From CBDCFL01 sp965216135 (GTDB taxonomy: Bacteria > Pseudomonadota > Alphaproteobacteria > Rhodobacterales > Rhodobacteraceae), in the NCBI GenBank assembly GCA_965216135.1, contig CBDCFL010000010.1:1-19251 (forward strand): a stretch of 19,251 bases of DNA, given 5' to 3'. Below, in pieces: positions 6,503-15,529 of this stretch. The first letter of the stretch is position 1; the number at the start of each line of letters is the position of its first letter. A model generated the notes under the pieces. That model saw only the letters and a list, made by a program, of their open reading frames with translations, did not search any database and was not told the origin of the DNA. Made by a program: the position numbers and the translations under genes.

Positions 6503-7738
6503 ATGCATCCTGCATTCCAAGGGTTGATCACGATCATCATCGGCGTTGGCGGATGTATTGGTTATTTCTTTTTTTCTAATCAAGTACTTGACAAATTCAT
6601 CTTTCCGCCGCGCACCGACGACGCAGGGCGCAACATCAATCGCGCCAATATGGTCCGGCCCTGGTTGTTCTTGTTTCCGGCAATTTTTGCGCTCGGCTTG
6701 TATCTGGCCTACCCGGTCGTTGAAACGCTGCGCCTTTCGCTGACAGACCGGTCGCAAGGCGGCGCCTTTGTCGGGCTCGAAAATTATGCACAAATGTTCA
6801 GCGAGCCCAAATTCTGGGAAGCCATGAGCAACAATATGCTGTGGCTGATCATTGTTCCGGCCGCCGCTACCGGGTTCGGCCTTTTGGCGGCGCAGCTGAG
6901 CGATCGGATCGCTTGGGGCAATCTGGCCAAGTCGCTGATATTCATGCCGATGGCGATCTCATTTGTTGGCGCCGCTGTCATCTTCAAACTAATCTACGAT
7001 ACCCGCCCGGCGGGTCAGGACCAGATCGGCGTTCTGAATGCTGTGTGGCTGCAGTTTGACGGCGGTTTGGGTTCGCTGCTGTTTCTCAAGATATTACCGG
7101 CGCTGATCCTGCTCAGCTTTGCTGCCATTGTGGCTTACGTCGTTTATCTGCTCGTCCATCCCATTTTCGACAAAGATCAAAGCGGTGGCGGCGTGATCCT
7201 GTCGGCTCTGCGATTGCTGGCCGGAACAGGCGGCGCTTACCTGGCGATCCTTGCGCTGATCAACACCGGCCAGATTTTCGGAGCAAGCTATCCCTACGGC
7301 GAACCGCAGACATGGCTGACGCTGCCGTTTTGGAACAGTTTCTTCCTGATGGCGGTGCTGGTCTGGATACAAACCGGATTTGCCATGGTGATCCTGTCGG
7401 CGGCCCTGCGCGGCATCCCTGAGGAAACCATTGAGGCCGCCATCGTTGACGGGGCCAACCCGTTTCAGGTGTTTTTCAAGATCAAGGTGCCGCAGATTGT
7501 CAGTACGATCGTTGTCGTCTGGACAACTATCACGTTGGTCGTTCTGAAAATATTCGACATCGTTTTTGCCATGACCAACGGTCAGTGGGAAACGCAAGTG
7601 CTGGCCAACTACATGTTCGACAAGCTCTTTCGCGCCAACGATTGGGGCGTCGGGTCGGCCAGCGCGATCATTATCATGGTGCTTGTGTCGCCAATCCTGG
7701 TCTGGAACGTAGTGAACGCGCGCAGAGAAATGCGCTGA
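6503..7738 (+). CDS. aglF: Alpha-glucoside ABC transporter, inner-membrane permease 1
   Basis: This 411-residue permease of the MalF type belongs to the binding-protein-dependent transport family. An N-terminal hydrophobic helix (about 5-25) precedes the segment MVRPWLFLFPAIFALGLYLAYPVVETLRLS (about 50-80). Several further membrane segments follow, and a cytoplasmic EAA-type loop EETIEAAIVDGANPFQVF (about 305-322) docks on the ATPase. A second hydrophobic pair around residues 185-255 makes it longer than a minimal permease, as in the AglF group. Ribosome site GGAGGG (6493-6498) precedes the ATG. It pairs with the permease at 7752 and the ATPase at 10579. Confidence 0.88.
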   Translation: MHPAFQGLITIIIGVGGCIGYFFFSNQVLDKFIFPPRTDDAGRNINRANMVRPWLFLFPAIFALGLYLAYPVVETLRLSLTDRSQGGAFVGLENYAQMFSEPKFWEAMSNNMLWLIIVPAAATGFGLLAAQLSDRIAWGNLAKSLIFMPMAISFVGAAVIFKLIYDTRPAGQDQIGVLNAVWLQFDGGLGSLLFLKILPALILLSFAAIVAYVVYLLVHPIFDKDQSGGGVILSALRLLAGTGGAYLAILALINTGQIFGASYPYGEPQTWLTLPFWNSFFLMAVLVWIQTGFAMVILSAALRGIPEETIEAAIVDGANPFQVFFKIKVPQIVSTIVVVWTTITLVVLKIFDIVFAMTNGQWETQVLANYMFDKLFRANDWGVGSASAIIIMVLVSPILVWNVVNARREMR

Positions 7739-7751
7739 GGGGAACGCTCAG

Positions 7752-8903
7752 ATGGACAATATCGCAGGCACAAAATCCAGTCTTACTTGGGCGGTTCATA
7801 TCTCGGTTCTGGCGCTGGTTCTGCTGTGGTTGTTCCCGACGTTTGGACTTCTTGTTTCGTCATTCCGCTCAGCCGATCAAATCTCGACCAGCGGCTGGTG
7901 GAAGGCAATGTTTCCATCCGAACAGAACCTTGTGCTGCGCGCCGCCGATCCCGATGATTTTCGGGTGGAACACCAAGGTGCTTTTGTTGTCGAAGGCAAT
8001 CTGTTTGACGACGCCAGCGAGGCCGTCATCAGCGTTTGGGGCACCTCGTCGCGGGCAATATCTGACTATGCTCCCGGCGACACCGCTGATCTGGGCGATG
8101 GCGAGATGGTGACCGTTCAGGCCGATGGCGCCTATGTGTGGTCCGGCAACGATGAACAGATGTCCGGGCGCGGGCAGCGCATCTTTGCAACCGCTGAGGC
8201 ACCACCGGAATTCACGCTGGCGAATTATGATCAGATCCTATTTAGCGGCAATAACACCGACAACATGGCCAAGGCATTTTTCAACACGCTGACGGTGACA
8301 ATCCCGGCCACGATCATTCCGATCGTCGTGGCGGCTTTTGCGGCCTACGCGTTGGCGTGGATGGATTTTCCCGGGCGCGCTTTGCTGATCGCGATGGTCG
8401 TCGGGTTACTGGTCGTGCCGCTGCAGCTGGCTCTTATCCCGCTGTTAAAACTGCACCTGAACATCGGGATCGGAAAGGGCTACCTGGGGGTCTGGCTGGC
8501 CCATACCGGCTTTGGCTTGCCGCTGGCGATCTATCTGCTCAGGAATTACATGGTCGGTCTGCCGCGCGACATTATCGAAAACGCCAAAGTCGATGGGGCG
8601 ACCGATTTCCAGATTTTCACGCGCATTATCCTGCCGCTCAGCTTCCCGGCGCTGGCTTCTTTCGCGATCTTTCAGTTCCTTTGGACATGGAATGACCTGC
8701 TGGTGGCCAAGGTTTTCCTGATTGACGCAACCGGCGAGACGACCGTGATGACCGCCCAGATTGTCGAATTGCTGGGCACCCGCGGCGGCAACTGGGAAAT
8801 TCTCGCTACCGCAGCTTTTGTCTCAATCGCAGTGCCGCTGGCAGTGTTTTTCGCGATGCAGCGCTACCTCGTGCGCGGCCTGTTGGCCGGGGCGGTGAAA
8901 TAG
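7752..8903 (+). CDS. aglG: Alpha-glucoside ABC transporter, inner-membrane permease 2
   Basis: This 383-residue MalG-type permease has a first membrane helix (about 13-36, AVHISVLALVLLWLFPTFGLLVSSFRS). A long hydrophilic, presumably periplasmic insertion of roughly 120 residues follows and includes a beta-rich GNLFDDASEAVISVWG stretch. The permease core then starts near residue 170. The EAA loop is IIENAKVDGATDFQIFTRIILPL (about 273-295). The insertion is characteristic of the AglG branch and separates it from minimal MalG proteins of about 280 residues. The gene begins 13 bp after aglF, with a GAGGGGA ribosome site overlapping the aglF stop. Confidence 0.88.
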   Translation: MDNIAGTKSSLTWAVHISVLALVLLWLFPTFGLLVSSFRSADQISTSGWWKAMFPSEQNLVLRAADPDDFRVEHQGAFVVEGNLFDDASEAVISVWGTSSRAISDYAPGDTADLGDGEMVTVQADGAYVWSGNDEQMSGRGQRIFATAEAPPEFTLANYDQILFSGNNTDNMAKAFFNTLTVTIPATIIPIVVAAFAAYALAWMDFPGRALLIAMVVGLLVVPLQLALIPLLKLHLNIGIGKGYLGVWLAHTGFGLPLAIYLLRNYMVGLPRDIIENAKVDGATDFQIFTRIILPLSFPALASFAIFQFLWTWNDLLVAKVFLIDATGETTVMTAQIVELLGTRGGNWEILATAAFVSIAVPLAVFFAMQRYLVRGLLAGAVK

Positions 8904-8907
8904 ACCG

Positions 8908-10575
8908 ATGCCGATGGATGCCAGCACCCAGCGTTCCCGTGACGCACAATCAACCGCTGCAAAGGACTGGTGGCGCGGCAGCGTAATTTATCAGGTCTAT
9001 TTGCGCAGTTTTCAGGACAGCAACGGCGATGGAAACGGGGATCTTGCCGGAATTGGAAAGCGATTGCCATATATTGCGTCCCTTGGCGTCGATGCCGTCT
9101 GGATTACGCCGTTCTTCAGATCGCCGATGAAGGATTTCGGCTATGACGTCAGCGATTACCGCGACGTTGACCCAATGTTCGGCACGCTTGCGGATTTTTA
9201 TGCGGTTGTGCGCAGTGCACATTCGCTGGGGTTGAAGGTTATGATTGACCTGGTGCTGAGCCATACGTCAGATCAGCACAGCTGGTTCGCGAAAAGCCGG
9301 ACCAGTAACGACAATCCCAAGGCCAATTGGTATGTTTGGGCCGACGCCAAGCCCGACGGCACACCACCCAACAACTGGCTGTCGATTTTCGGCGGACCCG
9401 CCTGGCATTGGGATGCGCGGCGCTGCCAGTACTACATGCATAATTTTCTGGCAGAGCAGCCCGATCTGAATTTCCATGAACCTGAGGTCCAGGGCGCTCT
9501 GCTTGACGTGGCCCGGTTTTGGCTGGACCGCGGCGTCGACGGGTTTCGCCTGGACACGATCAATTTTTATTTCCACGACAATTTGCTCCGCGACAATCCA
9601 CCGCTGCCTCCTGAGCGCCGCAACGCTAGCATCGCGCCTTCGGTAAATCCGTATAATCATCAGGAGCATGTCAACTCGAAGAACCGCCCAGAAAACCTTG
9701 AATTCCTGGCAAAATTTCGGGCGCTTTTGGATGAATACGAGGCGCGGACATCGGTTGGTGAGATCGGCGATGCGCAACGCGGACTCGAACTGCTGGGCGC
9801 TTATACCGCCGCCGATGAGCGCGTTCACATGTGCTATGCGTTTGAGTTTTTGTGCGCCGACAGGGTGACGCCCAAGCGTCTGAAGGATGTTTTCGACCGC
9901 ATTGATGCGGTTGCGGCAGATGGCTGGGCCTGCTGGGCCTTTTCCAACCACGACGTTATGCGTCACGCGACAAGGTGGCGCCTTGGCGATGCCGCGCTCA
10001 GACTGCACACAACCATGCAGATGTGCCTGCGCGGATCGGTTTGTCTTTATCAGGGCGAAGAGTTGGGTTGGCCCGAAGCCGAGGTGGCCTATGAAAACGT
10101 GAAAGATCCGTATGGCGCGCAATTTTGGCCGGAATTCAAAGGTCGTGACGGATGCCGCACGCCCATGGCCTGGGATGGGCAGGCCGAAAACGCTGGCTTT
10201 GGGACCGGAAAGACCTGGCTGCCGGTCAGCCCGCAGCATGTCGCGCAAAGCGTCGCCGCCCAGGAAACAGATGCAGGTGCGATCTTGCACCATTATCGCC
10301 GGGCGATCGCCTTCAGGCACGCGCATACAGCCCTGGTAGATGGTGCTCAAAAGGAGCTGACGGTTGCCGGCGATGCTGTGCACTTCATGCGCGAAAACGC
10401 GCGCGAAGCAATTTTTTGCGCCTTTAACCTGAGCGAAAACGACACAACCGTGACTGTGCCCGCGGGCACATGGCAAAACATTTCAAAAAACCTGGGCGGG
10501 GCCGATGTCGGCGCACATGGACGCACACGCCTTAAGGCCTGGCAATGTTGCATTGCGACAAAGGTGAGGGATTAG
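8908..10575 (+). CDS. aglA: GH13 alpha-glucosidase, cytoplasmic
   Basis: This 555-residue glycoside hydrolase of family 13 has all four conserved regions. Region I is DLVLSH (114-119). Region II is GFRLD with nucleophile D216. Region III is VGEIGD with acid/base E285. Region IV is FSNHD with transition-state D349. The start WWRGSVIYQVYLRSFQDSNGDGNGDL is the usual oligo-1,6/alpha-glucosidase opening, and DFGYDVSDYRDVDPMFG (76-92) is also canonical. There is no signal peptide, so it acts on sugars after import, releasing glucose from non-reducing alpha-linked ends. It lies in the middle of the transporter operon, 4 bp after aglG, with the ATPase 3 bp downstream. Trehalose- or sucrose-directed specificity cannot be excluded. 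Two close ATG codons (8908 and 8914) are possible starts. Confidence 0.93.
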   Translation: MPMDASTQRSRDAQSTAAKDWWRGSVIYQVYLRSFQDSNGDGNGDLAGIGKRLPYIASLGVDAVWITPFFRSPMKDFGYDVSDYRDVDPMFGTLADFYAVVRSAHSLGLKVMIDLVLSHTSDQHSWFAKSRTSNDNPKANWYVWADAKPDGTPPNNWLSIFGGPAWHWDARRCQYYMHNFLAEQPDLNFHEPEVQGALLDVARFWLDRGVDGFRLDTINFYFHDNLLRDNPPLPPERRNASIAPSVNPYNHQEHVNSKNRPENLEFLAKFRALLDEYEARTSVGEIGDAQRGLELLGAYTAADERVHMCYAFEFLCADRVTPKRLKDVFDRIDAVAADGWACWAFSNHDVMRHATRWRLGDAALRLHTTMQMCLRGSVCLYQGEELGWPEAEVAYENVKDPYGAQFWPEFKGRDGCRTPMAWDGQAENAGFGTGKTWLPVSPQHVAQSVAAQETDAGAILHHYRRAIAFRHAHTALVDGAQKELTVAGDAVHFMRENAREAIFCAFNLSENDTTVTVPAGTWQNISKNLGGADVGAHGRTRLKAWQCCIATKVRD

Positions 10576-10578
10576 ACG

Positions 10579-11667
10579 ATGGCCGACGTGAAACTAAAGA
10601 ATATCGAAAAGACCTACAGCGGCAATATCAATGTTCTAAAAGACATCAATCTTGAGATTGCGCAGGGCGAATTGATCGTTTTCGTCGGCCCCTCGGGGTG
10701 CGGTAAGTCCACGCTTTTGCGGATGATTGCGGGTCTGGAAAAAATCACCGGCGGCATCCTGGAAATAAACGGGCAGGTCGTCAACAACGTGCCGCCTGCC
10801 CAGCGCGGTATAGCCATGGTCTTTCAAAGCTATGCACTTTATCCGCATATGACCGTGCGCGACAATATGTCTTTTGCGCTGAAGATCGCCAAGCGGTCAA
10901 AGGCTGAAATAGACGAAGCGGTCGGAAATGTTGCGCGCATATTGCAGCTTGATCCTTATCTTGATCGCCTGCCCAAGGCTCTGTCTGGCGGGCAGCGCCA
11001 GCGCGTCGCGATCGGTCGCTCGATTGTGCGCGATCCCAAAGTCTATCTTTTCGACGAGCCGCTTTCCAATCTTGACGCCGCCTTGCGCGTCGCCACCCGG
11101 ATTGAGATCGCACGGCTGAAAGAGGCGATGCCCGACAGCACGATGATCTATGTCACCCACGATCAGGTCGAGGCGATGACGCTGGCCAGCCGGATTGTGG
11201 TGCTTGCAAACAAGGGCGTCGCGCAGGTCGGCACACCACTTGAGTTATACGAAAAACCGAAAAATGAATTCGTCGCGCAATTCATCGGATCACCTGCGAT
11301 GAACCTGTTGACCGGCAAGATCACCGCAACCGGTGAGAACACTTCCATTGCGCTTGACGACGGCGGAACGGCGGATTCGTCGATCCCGAGCTCGGGCGAC
11401 GACATGGGCAAGAGCGTCAAAATCGGCGTCAGGCCGGAGGATCTTGTGCCCACCGACGGGCAGCACATCTATCAGGGCAAGGTCGACCTGACCGAGGCGC
11501 TGGGCGAGGTCACGCTGCTTTACTTTGAAGGTGAGCAGCAAGAGCTTGGCGTCATTGCAAAATTACCGGGCGTCCATAAGGACCTCAGAGGTCAAACCGT
11601 GCGCATGACTGCCGATCCGGCCAAGGTCCATCTGTTTTGCGACGGCACATCGCTGTTGTATCGCTGA
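10579..11667 (+). CDS. aglK: Alpha-glucoside ABC transporter ATPase (MalK/UgpC type)
   Basis: The 362-residue ATPase carries Walker A GPSGCGKST (37-45), Q-loop VFQSYALYPH, signature LSGGQRQRVAIGRS, Walker B VYLFDEPLSNLD and the switch histidine YVTHDQVEAMT. A C-terminal TOBE/MalK regulatory region follows (VKIGVRPEDLVP and the final third). It energises the AglF/AglG permease pair. It is the last gene of the five-gene agl operon, starting 3 bp after the alpha-glucosidase stop. The C-terminal domain in this class can also sense regulators, but no partner is visible here. Facing genes converge 180 bp downstream. Confidence 0.92.
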   Translation: MADVKLKNIEKTYSGNINVLKDINLEIAQGELIVFVGPSGCGKSTLLRMIAGLEKITGGILEINGQVVNNVPPAQRGIAMVFQSYALYPHMTVRDNMSFALKIAKRSKAEIDEAVGNVARILQLDPYLDRLPKALSGGQRQRVAIGRSIVRDPKVYLFDEPLSNLDAALRVATRIEIARLKEAMPDSTMIYVTHDQVEAMTLASRIVVLANKGVAQVGTPLELYEKPKNEFVAQFIGSPAMNLLTGKITATGENTSIALDDGGTADSSIPSSGDDMGKSVKIGVRPEDLVPTDGQHIYQGKVDLTEALGEVTLLYFEGEQQELGVIAKLPGVHKDLRGQTVRMTADPAKVHLFCDGTSLLYR

Positions 11668-11846
11668 TCGGCTGGACGAATGCCCGAACTACGTCGTCTG
11701 TCGGCGCGGCGGCTGGTCCTTAAATAAGTCAGCCACCCCCAAAATCGCGGCACACAAGAGCGGTAGCTACAGCAATTATGTGATCCGATTAGGTAAGCAA
11801 ACTGCGCTCTTTTGGGACCGGCGCGAAGACCGGACAGGTTCGGTTC

Positions 11847-14231
11847 CTAAACTTCCGCGGTGCGTTGCATACCCAGCCGCCGACCTTGCCAAAGATAGAT
11901 CAGTATTACGATCAGCAACCCCGGCAGATAAAACCAATGCTTGCTCATGCGCTCCTGGGTGGACGTCGCATCAAGCACTGTCATGCCGTTGGACAAACCC
12001 GCTTTTGCACCCGGACCCGAAAACTGTTTCAGGGTTATCTGCAGACCCTCGTCATGCATAAGCGACGGAAGCGCACTCACGCCCAAGCTGTTCCACGAGA
12101 TAACGGGCCCATCGACATCGCCTCTTTCGACAGTGACAATGCGCTCATCACCGAACGCGGTGATGGTTTTCAACGTGATCTTGTCCTCGTCAACCCCGTC
12201 GGCAAGCCGTTCAATCGCAAATGGCTCTCGAATTTCCGGCACCACCTGGTTCAGCAGCAACTCGGGCAGAAAAAGGATCACGGTAGCCACGGCCAGCAAT
12301 GCATATTCGGCCAGGTTCAGCCTCACCCGCATGTAGCCCTGCGAAATGGCAGTAAACGCGAGAACTGCGATCAGACTCATCACAAAAACCAGCACGCCGA
12401 TAAACAAACTGTTTACACCGATCAACAAAAGCTCGGCGTTGAAAAGGAACACAAAGGGCAAGATAGTAGTGCGTGATGAATACCAAAACGCCTGAAACCC
12501 AGTCTTTATCGGATCGGCCCGGCTGATGCTGGCAGCCGCGTAAGAGGCCAGCCCGACCGGGGGCGTCACATCAGCCATCAACCCAAAATAGAAGCAAAAC
12601 AGATGAATGCCGACCAGCTCAAATTCATATCCGGCTGCGATCCCGGAATTGGCAACGATGCCAACCATCAGGGTGGATACAATCAAGTAATTGGCAGTTG
12701 TCGGCAAACCCATGCCAAGAATGATCGACAGGATTGCCGTGGCAATCAGGATCATGAAGATGTTGTCGCCCGCGGTTGCGGTCAGAATTTCCTGCAAAGC
12801 GTTGGACAGACCGCTGGCCCCGATGGAGCCCATGACCAGACCGGCGGCGGCAACCGCGATGGAAACCGTTATCATGTTCCGCGCGCCCGCCAGCAGCCCC
12901 TGCCAGATCACCAATGCCGTTCGCTTGACGCTGGCTCCGATGAAATTACGGCTCGATTTCGCGTGTTCTTCCAGAATGTACTCGACGAAAAACACTGCGA
13001 GCAGTGTCAAAATGCTAAAGAACACGGCTCGGTCCGGCGATTTCAGCAGCACCGTCAGGGCGAAGATCAACACGACAATCGGGATCAGGTAATGCCAGCC
13101 CTGTTTGAGTAGCCCAAGGGCTCTTTGCGCACGACCTGCGGGCTGCAAGCCCAGCTTAAGCGCTTCAAGGTGAACAATGTAAAACAGCGCGATATAGGAA
13201 ATGATTGCCGGGATGAACGCGTGTTTTATCACGTCAAAATAGGGGATGCCCAAAACCTCGGCCATAACAAAAGCCGCGGCACCCATGATCGGGGGCATGA
13301 TCTGACCATTGACTGACGCAGCCACCTCGATCGCGCCGGCCTTGACCGCCGGGTAGCCGTTTTTCTTCATGATCGGGATGGTAAATGTGCCTGTCGTGAC
13401 CGTGTTTGCGATCGATGATCCGGAAATCATACCGGTCATTCCCGAGGCCAGCACCGCCGATTTGGCTGGCCCGCCGCGCATGTGACCGACGCTGGCGAAG
13501 GCAATATCAATGAACCATTTCCCGGCCCCGCCCTTGTCCAGCAGGGCCCCAAACAGGACAAACAGAAAAATGGTTTTCACCGAAACGCCGACAGGAATTC
13601 CGAATATGCCCTCCTGCCCGTACCATTGCGTCGTGACATAGCGCAGAGGGCTGACTTTGGAGAGGCCAAACGGTTCCGGCAGCGCGTGATTATAGAGCGA
13701 ATAGGCAATGAAGAAGGCACCGATCACCGCTAACGGCAGACCAACGGCGCGGCGGGCTGCCTCCAGAATTATCGCGATTGCGACCCAGCCCAGGACGAAT
13801 TCAAACGGAACCTCACCAAGACCCGGAATGTTCATCGGCCTGGTGGCACCGGTGGTGCCGATTATTTCGGCGAAAAAGGACGCCTGCCAAAAGCACGCCA
13901 GAACAATCGTTGCCGCCAGCGCATAATCATACCAGGGAATATGCCTTAGTCCGTGCCCGGTTTTGCCGCCAGCAAACAACAGAAAACAAAGCGACGCGCC
14001 AAAGGCGACATGCGCCGCGCGCGCATCAATATCGTTGACGATGCCAAAGCCGAAATTGACCGCAAGAAACGGGCCAAACCCGGATGACAGATAAAGCTGA
14101 AACAACGACCACGCCGCGAGGAGCGTTATGGTCAGGTAGTTCGCATAGCCCGAGATCCTGATTTCGCCGCTTTCACGCGCCAGCGCCTGTTCAACGCTGT
14201 CAGCAGACTCCGCCTGATCATGTTCAGACAT
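11847..14231 (-). CDS. TRAP transporter fused permease (DctQ-DctM type, TAXI-associated)
   Basis: This very hydrophobic 794-residue protein of the 4TM/12TM TRAP fusion type combines the small and large membrane subunits. The N-terminal part has YANYLTITLLAAWSLFQLYLSS and several helices. The large-subunit part contains SGMTGMISGSSIANTVTTGTFTIPIMKKNGY, GLPTTANYLIVSTLM and GLMADVTPPVGLASYAAA. All of these are diagnostic for DctM-like secondary transporters driven by sodium or proton gradients. About 130 C-terminal residues form a polar, probably periplasmic domain and a last helix. The start at ATG 14231 (MSEHDQAESADS) is preferred over an upstream TTG at 14255. The gene follows the TAXI binding protein in the same direction, with a stem-loop between them. 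The substrate is unknown; the neighbouring catabolic genes suggest an amino or keto acid. Confidence 0.92.
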   Translation of the reverse strand: MSEHDQAESADSVEQALARESGEIRISGYANYLTITLLAAWSLFQLYLSSGFGPFLAVNFGFGIVNDIDARAAHVAFGASLCFLLFAGGKTGHGLRHIPWYDYALAATIVLACFWQASFFAEIIGTTGATRPMNIPGLGEVPFEFVLGWVAIAIILEAARRAVGLPLAVIGAFFIAYSLYNHALPEPFGLSKVSPLRYVTTQWYGQEGIFGIPVGVSVKTIFLFVLFGALLDKGGAGKWFIDIAFASVGHMRGGPAKSAVLASGMTGMISGSSIANTVTTGTFTIPIMKKNGYPAVKAGAIEVAASVNGQIMPPIMGAAAFVMAEVLGIPYFDVIKHAFIPAIISYIALFYIVHLEALKLGLQPAGRAQRALGLLKQGWHYLIPIVVLIFALTVLLKSPDRAVFFSILTLLAVFFVEYILEEHAKSSRNFIGASVKRTALVIWQGLLAGARNMITVSIAVAAAGLVMGSIGASGLSNALQEILTATAGDNIFMILIATAILSIILGMGLPTTANYLIVSTLMVGIVANSGIAAGYEFELVGIHLFCFYFGLMADVTPPVGLASYAAASISRADPIKTGFQAFWYSSRTTILPFVFLFNAELLLIGVNSLFIGVLVFVMSLIAVLAFTAISQGYMRVRLNLAEYALLAVATVILFLPELLLNQVVPEIREPFAIERLADGVDEDKITLKTITAFGDERIVTVERGDVDGPVISWNSLGVSALPSLMHDEGLQITLKQFSGPGAKAGLSNGMTVLDATSTQERMSKHWFYLPGLLIVILIYLWQGRRLGMQRTAEV

Positions 14232-14260
14232 GCGGCATTCTCTCAGCAAACCCAAAGAAA

Positions 14261-14291
14261 CATCACCGGAACATTGGCTGTTCCGGTGATG
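14261..14291 (-). terminator. Stem-loop between the TAXI binding protein and TRAP permease genes
   Basis: A perfect 13-bp inverted repeat (14261-14273 with 14279-14291) closes a five-base loop. On the minus strand the stem is followed by the T-rich TTTCTTTGGG, so it resembles an intrinsic terminator. Placed between binding protein and permease, it probably lowers read-through so that the binding protein is made in excess. Confidence 0.75.
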
Positions 14292-14322
14292 CGGTTAGTC
14301 AAGGCGTCGAAGGATGCTGATG

Positions 14323-15303
14323 CTACATCCAGCCTTGTTCCTTGTAGTATTTCACGGCACCTGGGTGGAATGGTGCCGAAATTCCCCTGGTCAACATTTC
14401 CTCTGGCGTAAGATTGGCAAACGCCGGATGCAAGGATCTGAAAGCATCGAAGTTTTCAAATACCGACCGAACAACGTGGTACACCATATCTTCGGATACA
14501 TCAGACGAGGTTACGAATGTCGCCATGACGCCGAATGTGGTGACGTCGTCAGTAATGGTCAAATAGGTACCCTCTGGAATGGTTGCAAAAGCATAGAACG
14601 GATTGTCGGCAACCAGCTTTTGCACCGCGTCGTTGTCGAGGTTGATGATCGTGGCACCGCAGCCATCAGCCGCCTGTGCAACGCCCGAGTTGGGAATGCC
14701 GACAGTATAGCCGTATGCGTCGATATCGCCGTTGCACAGCGCGCTGGATTGCTCGGACGAAGTGAACTCGGTCGCCGCCGAGAAATACCCTGTGTCAACA
14801 CCATTGGCGTCGAGCAACACTTCAAACGTACCGCGTTGACCGGAACCTTCGTTGCCGATGTTAACGCGTTTGTCGGCAAGATCGTCCCAACTGGTAATTC
14901 CGGATCCCTTGCCTGCCAGAATTTGAAACGGCTCTGGGTGAACAGAAAACACGGCGCGCAGGTTTTCAATCTTGTTGCCTTCGAACTTGGATGTGCCGTT
15001 GACGGCGTGGTATTGCCAGTCAGACTGGGCCACGCCGAACTGCAATTCGCCTGATCCGATGTTGGAAATGTTGTAGGTCGACCCGGCCGTTGATGGTGCC
15101 GAGCAGCGGTACCCGTGTTGGGCGCCACTTGAACGACCTTCTGCCGCTTCTTTGTGGACCAACTGGCAAACGGCGTTTCCGACCTGGAAGTAGACACCCG
15201 TCGGCCCACCAGTTCCAATGGCAAAAAATTCGGCCGATAGCGCCGGCGCGGCTCCAAAGGCAAGTCCGGCGCTGACCACCAGAATCGATAAATCTCTACG
15301 CAT
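14323..15303 (-). CDS. TAXI-family TRAP transporter substrate-binding protein
   Basis: From ATG 15303 this is a 326-residue protein with a signal peptide MRRDLSILVVSAGLAFGAAPALSA (likely cleavage after residue 24). It starts its mature part FFAIGTGGPTGVYFQVGNAV, the hallmark of the TAXI family. Later landmarks are AGSTYNISNIGSGELQFGVAQSDW, FSVHPEPFQILA and VNIGNEGSGQRGTFEVLLD. An upstream in-frame start would add about 80 residues unlike the family. The chosen start has the ribosome site GGGAGAA eight bases before it and the expected export signal. It delivers ligand to the fused permease encoded downstream. TAXI proteins are reported with glutamate, 2-oxoglutarate or similar acids, but the ligand here is not deducible. 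It is divergent from the BKACE gene. Confidence 0.92.
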   Translation of the reverse strand: MRRDLSILVVSAGLAFGAAPALSAEFFAIGTGGPTGVYFQVGNAVCQLVHKEAAEGRSSGAQHGYRCSAPSTAGSTYNISNIGSGELQFGVAQSDWQYHAVNGTSKFEGNKIENLRAVFSVHPEPFQILAGKGSGITSWDDLADKRVNIGNEGSGQRGTFEVLLDANGVDTGYFSAATEFTSSEQSSALCNGDIDAYGYTVGIPNSGVAQAADGCGATIINLDNDAVQKLVADNPFYAFATIPEGTYLTITDDVTTFGVMATFVTSSDVSEDMVYHVVRSVFENFDAFRSLHPAFANLTPEEMLTRGISAPFHPGAVKYYKEQGWM

Positions 15304-15349
15304 GTCATTTCTCCCGTTGATGTTTTGTTTTGCAGAAATAATGGGCGAA

Positions 15350-15377
15350 GTTAGATCATTCGAAAATAACTTGTCAA
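15350..15377 (-). promoter_or_regulatory. Possible TAXI-TRAP promoter overlapping a divergent one
   Basis: On the minus strand TTGACA (15377-15372) is followed after 16 bp by TCTAAC (15355-15350), giving a 5' leader of about 40 bases before the TAXI start. On the plus strand the same spot reads TTGTCA (15371-15376), with TAGATA 19 bp later (15396-15401), a possible weak promoter for the BKACE side. Overlapping -35 boxes would make the two directions compete. The -10 boxes are poor matches. Confidence 0.35.
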
Positions 15378-15460
15378 CGCGCCGCGTCTCAGCGGTAGAT
15401 ATGTGGCGAGTAATTGGGGAACACCGATAGCATCCCAATTCAGGAAATGAGGAAGATTTC

Positions 15461-15526
15461 ATGACGGATGTACAGCGGGTTAGTGGGCTGCGCTTTAATC
15501 CCGGTCGGTCGCGGATCGGTGGCTGA
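15461..15526 (+). CDS. Possible 21-residue leader ORF before the BKACE gene
   Basis: An ATG with a good ribosome site GAGGAAG (15449-15455) opens MTDVQRVSGLRFNPGRSRIGG and stops with TGA at 15524-15526. That is three bases before the BKACE ATG and in the same frame. The BKACE start itself has no good ribosome site, so translation could be coupled to this short frame. It has no recognisable function and may be chance; the alternative of a mutated longer BKACE start is unlikely because family N-termini match the ATG at 15530. Confidence 0.35.
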   Translation: MTDVQRVSGLRFNPGRSRIGG

Positions 15527-15529
15527 GCG

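Noticed and set aside
9268..10476. 402-residue frame antisense to the alpha-glucosidase
   Set aside because: The sense strand has a complete GH13 enzyme with all catalytic motifs; the antisense frame is a by-product of GC-rich codon use.
11668..11846. Terminator between the converging aglK and TRAP genes
   Set aside because: The only pairing seen (GGCTG with CAGCC over a 14-base loop) is too weak, and CCGGTC near 11830 is a direct rather than inverted repeat.
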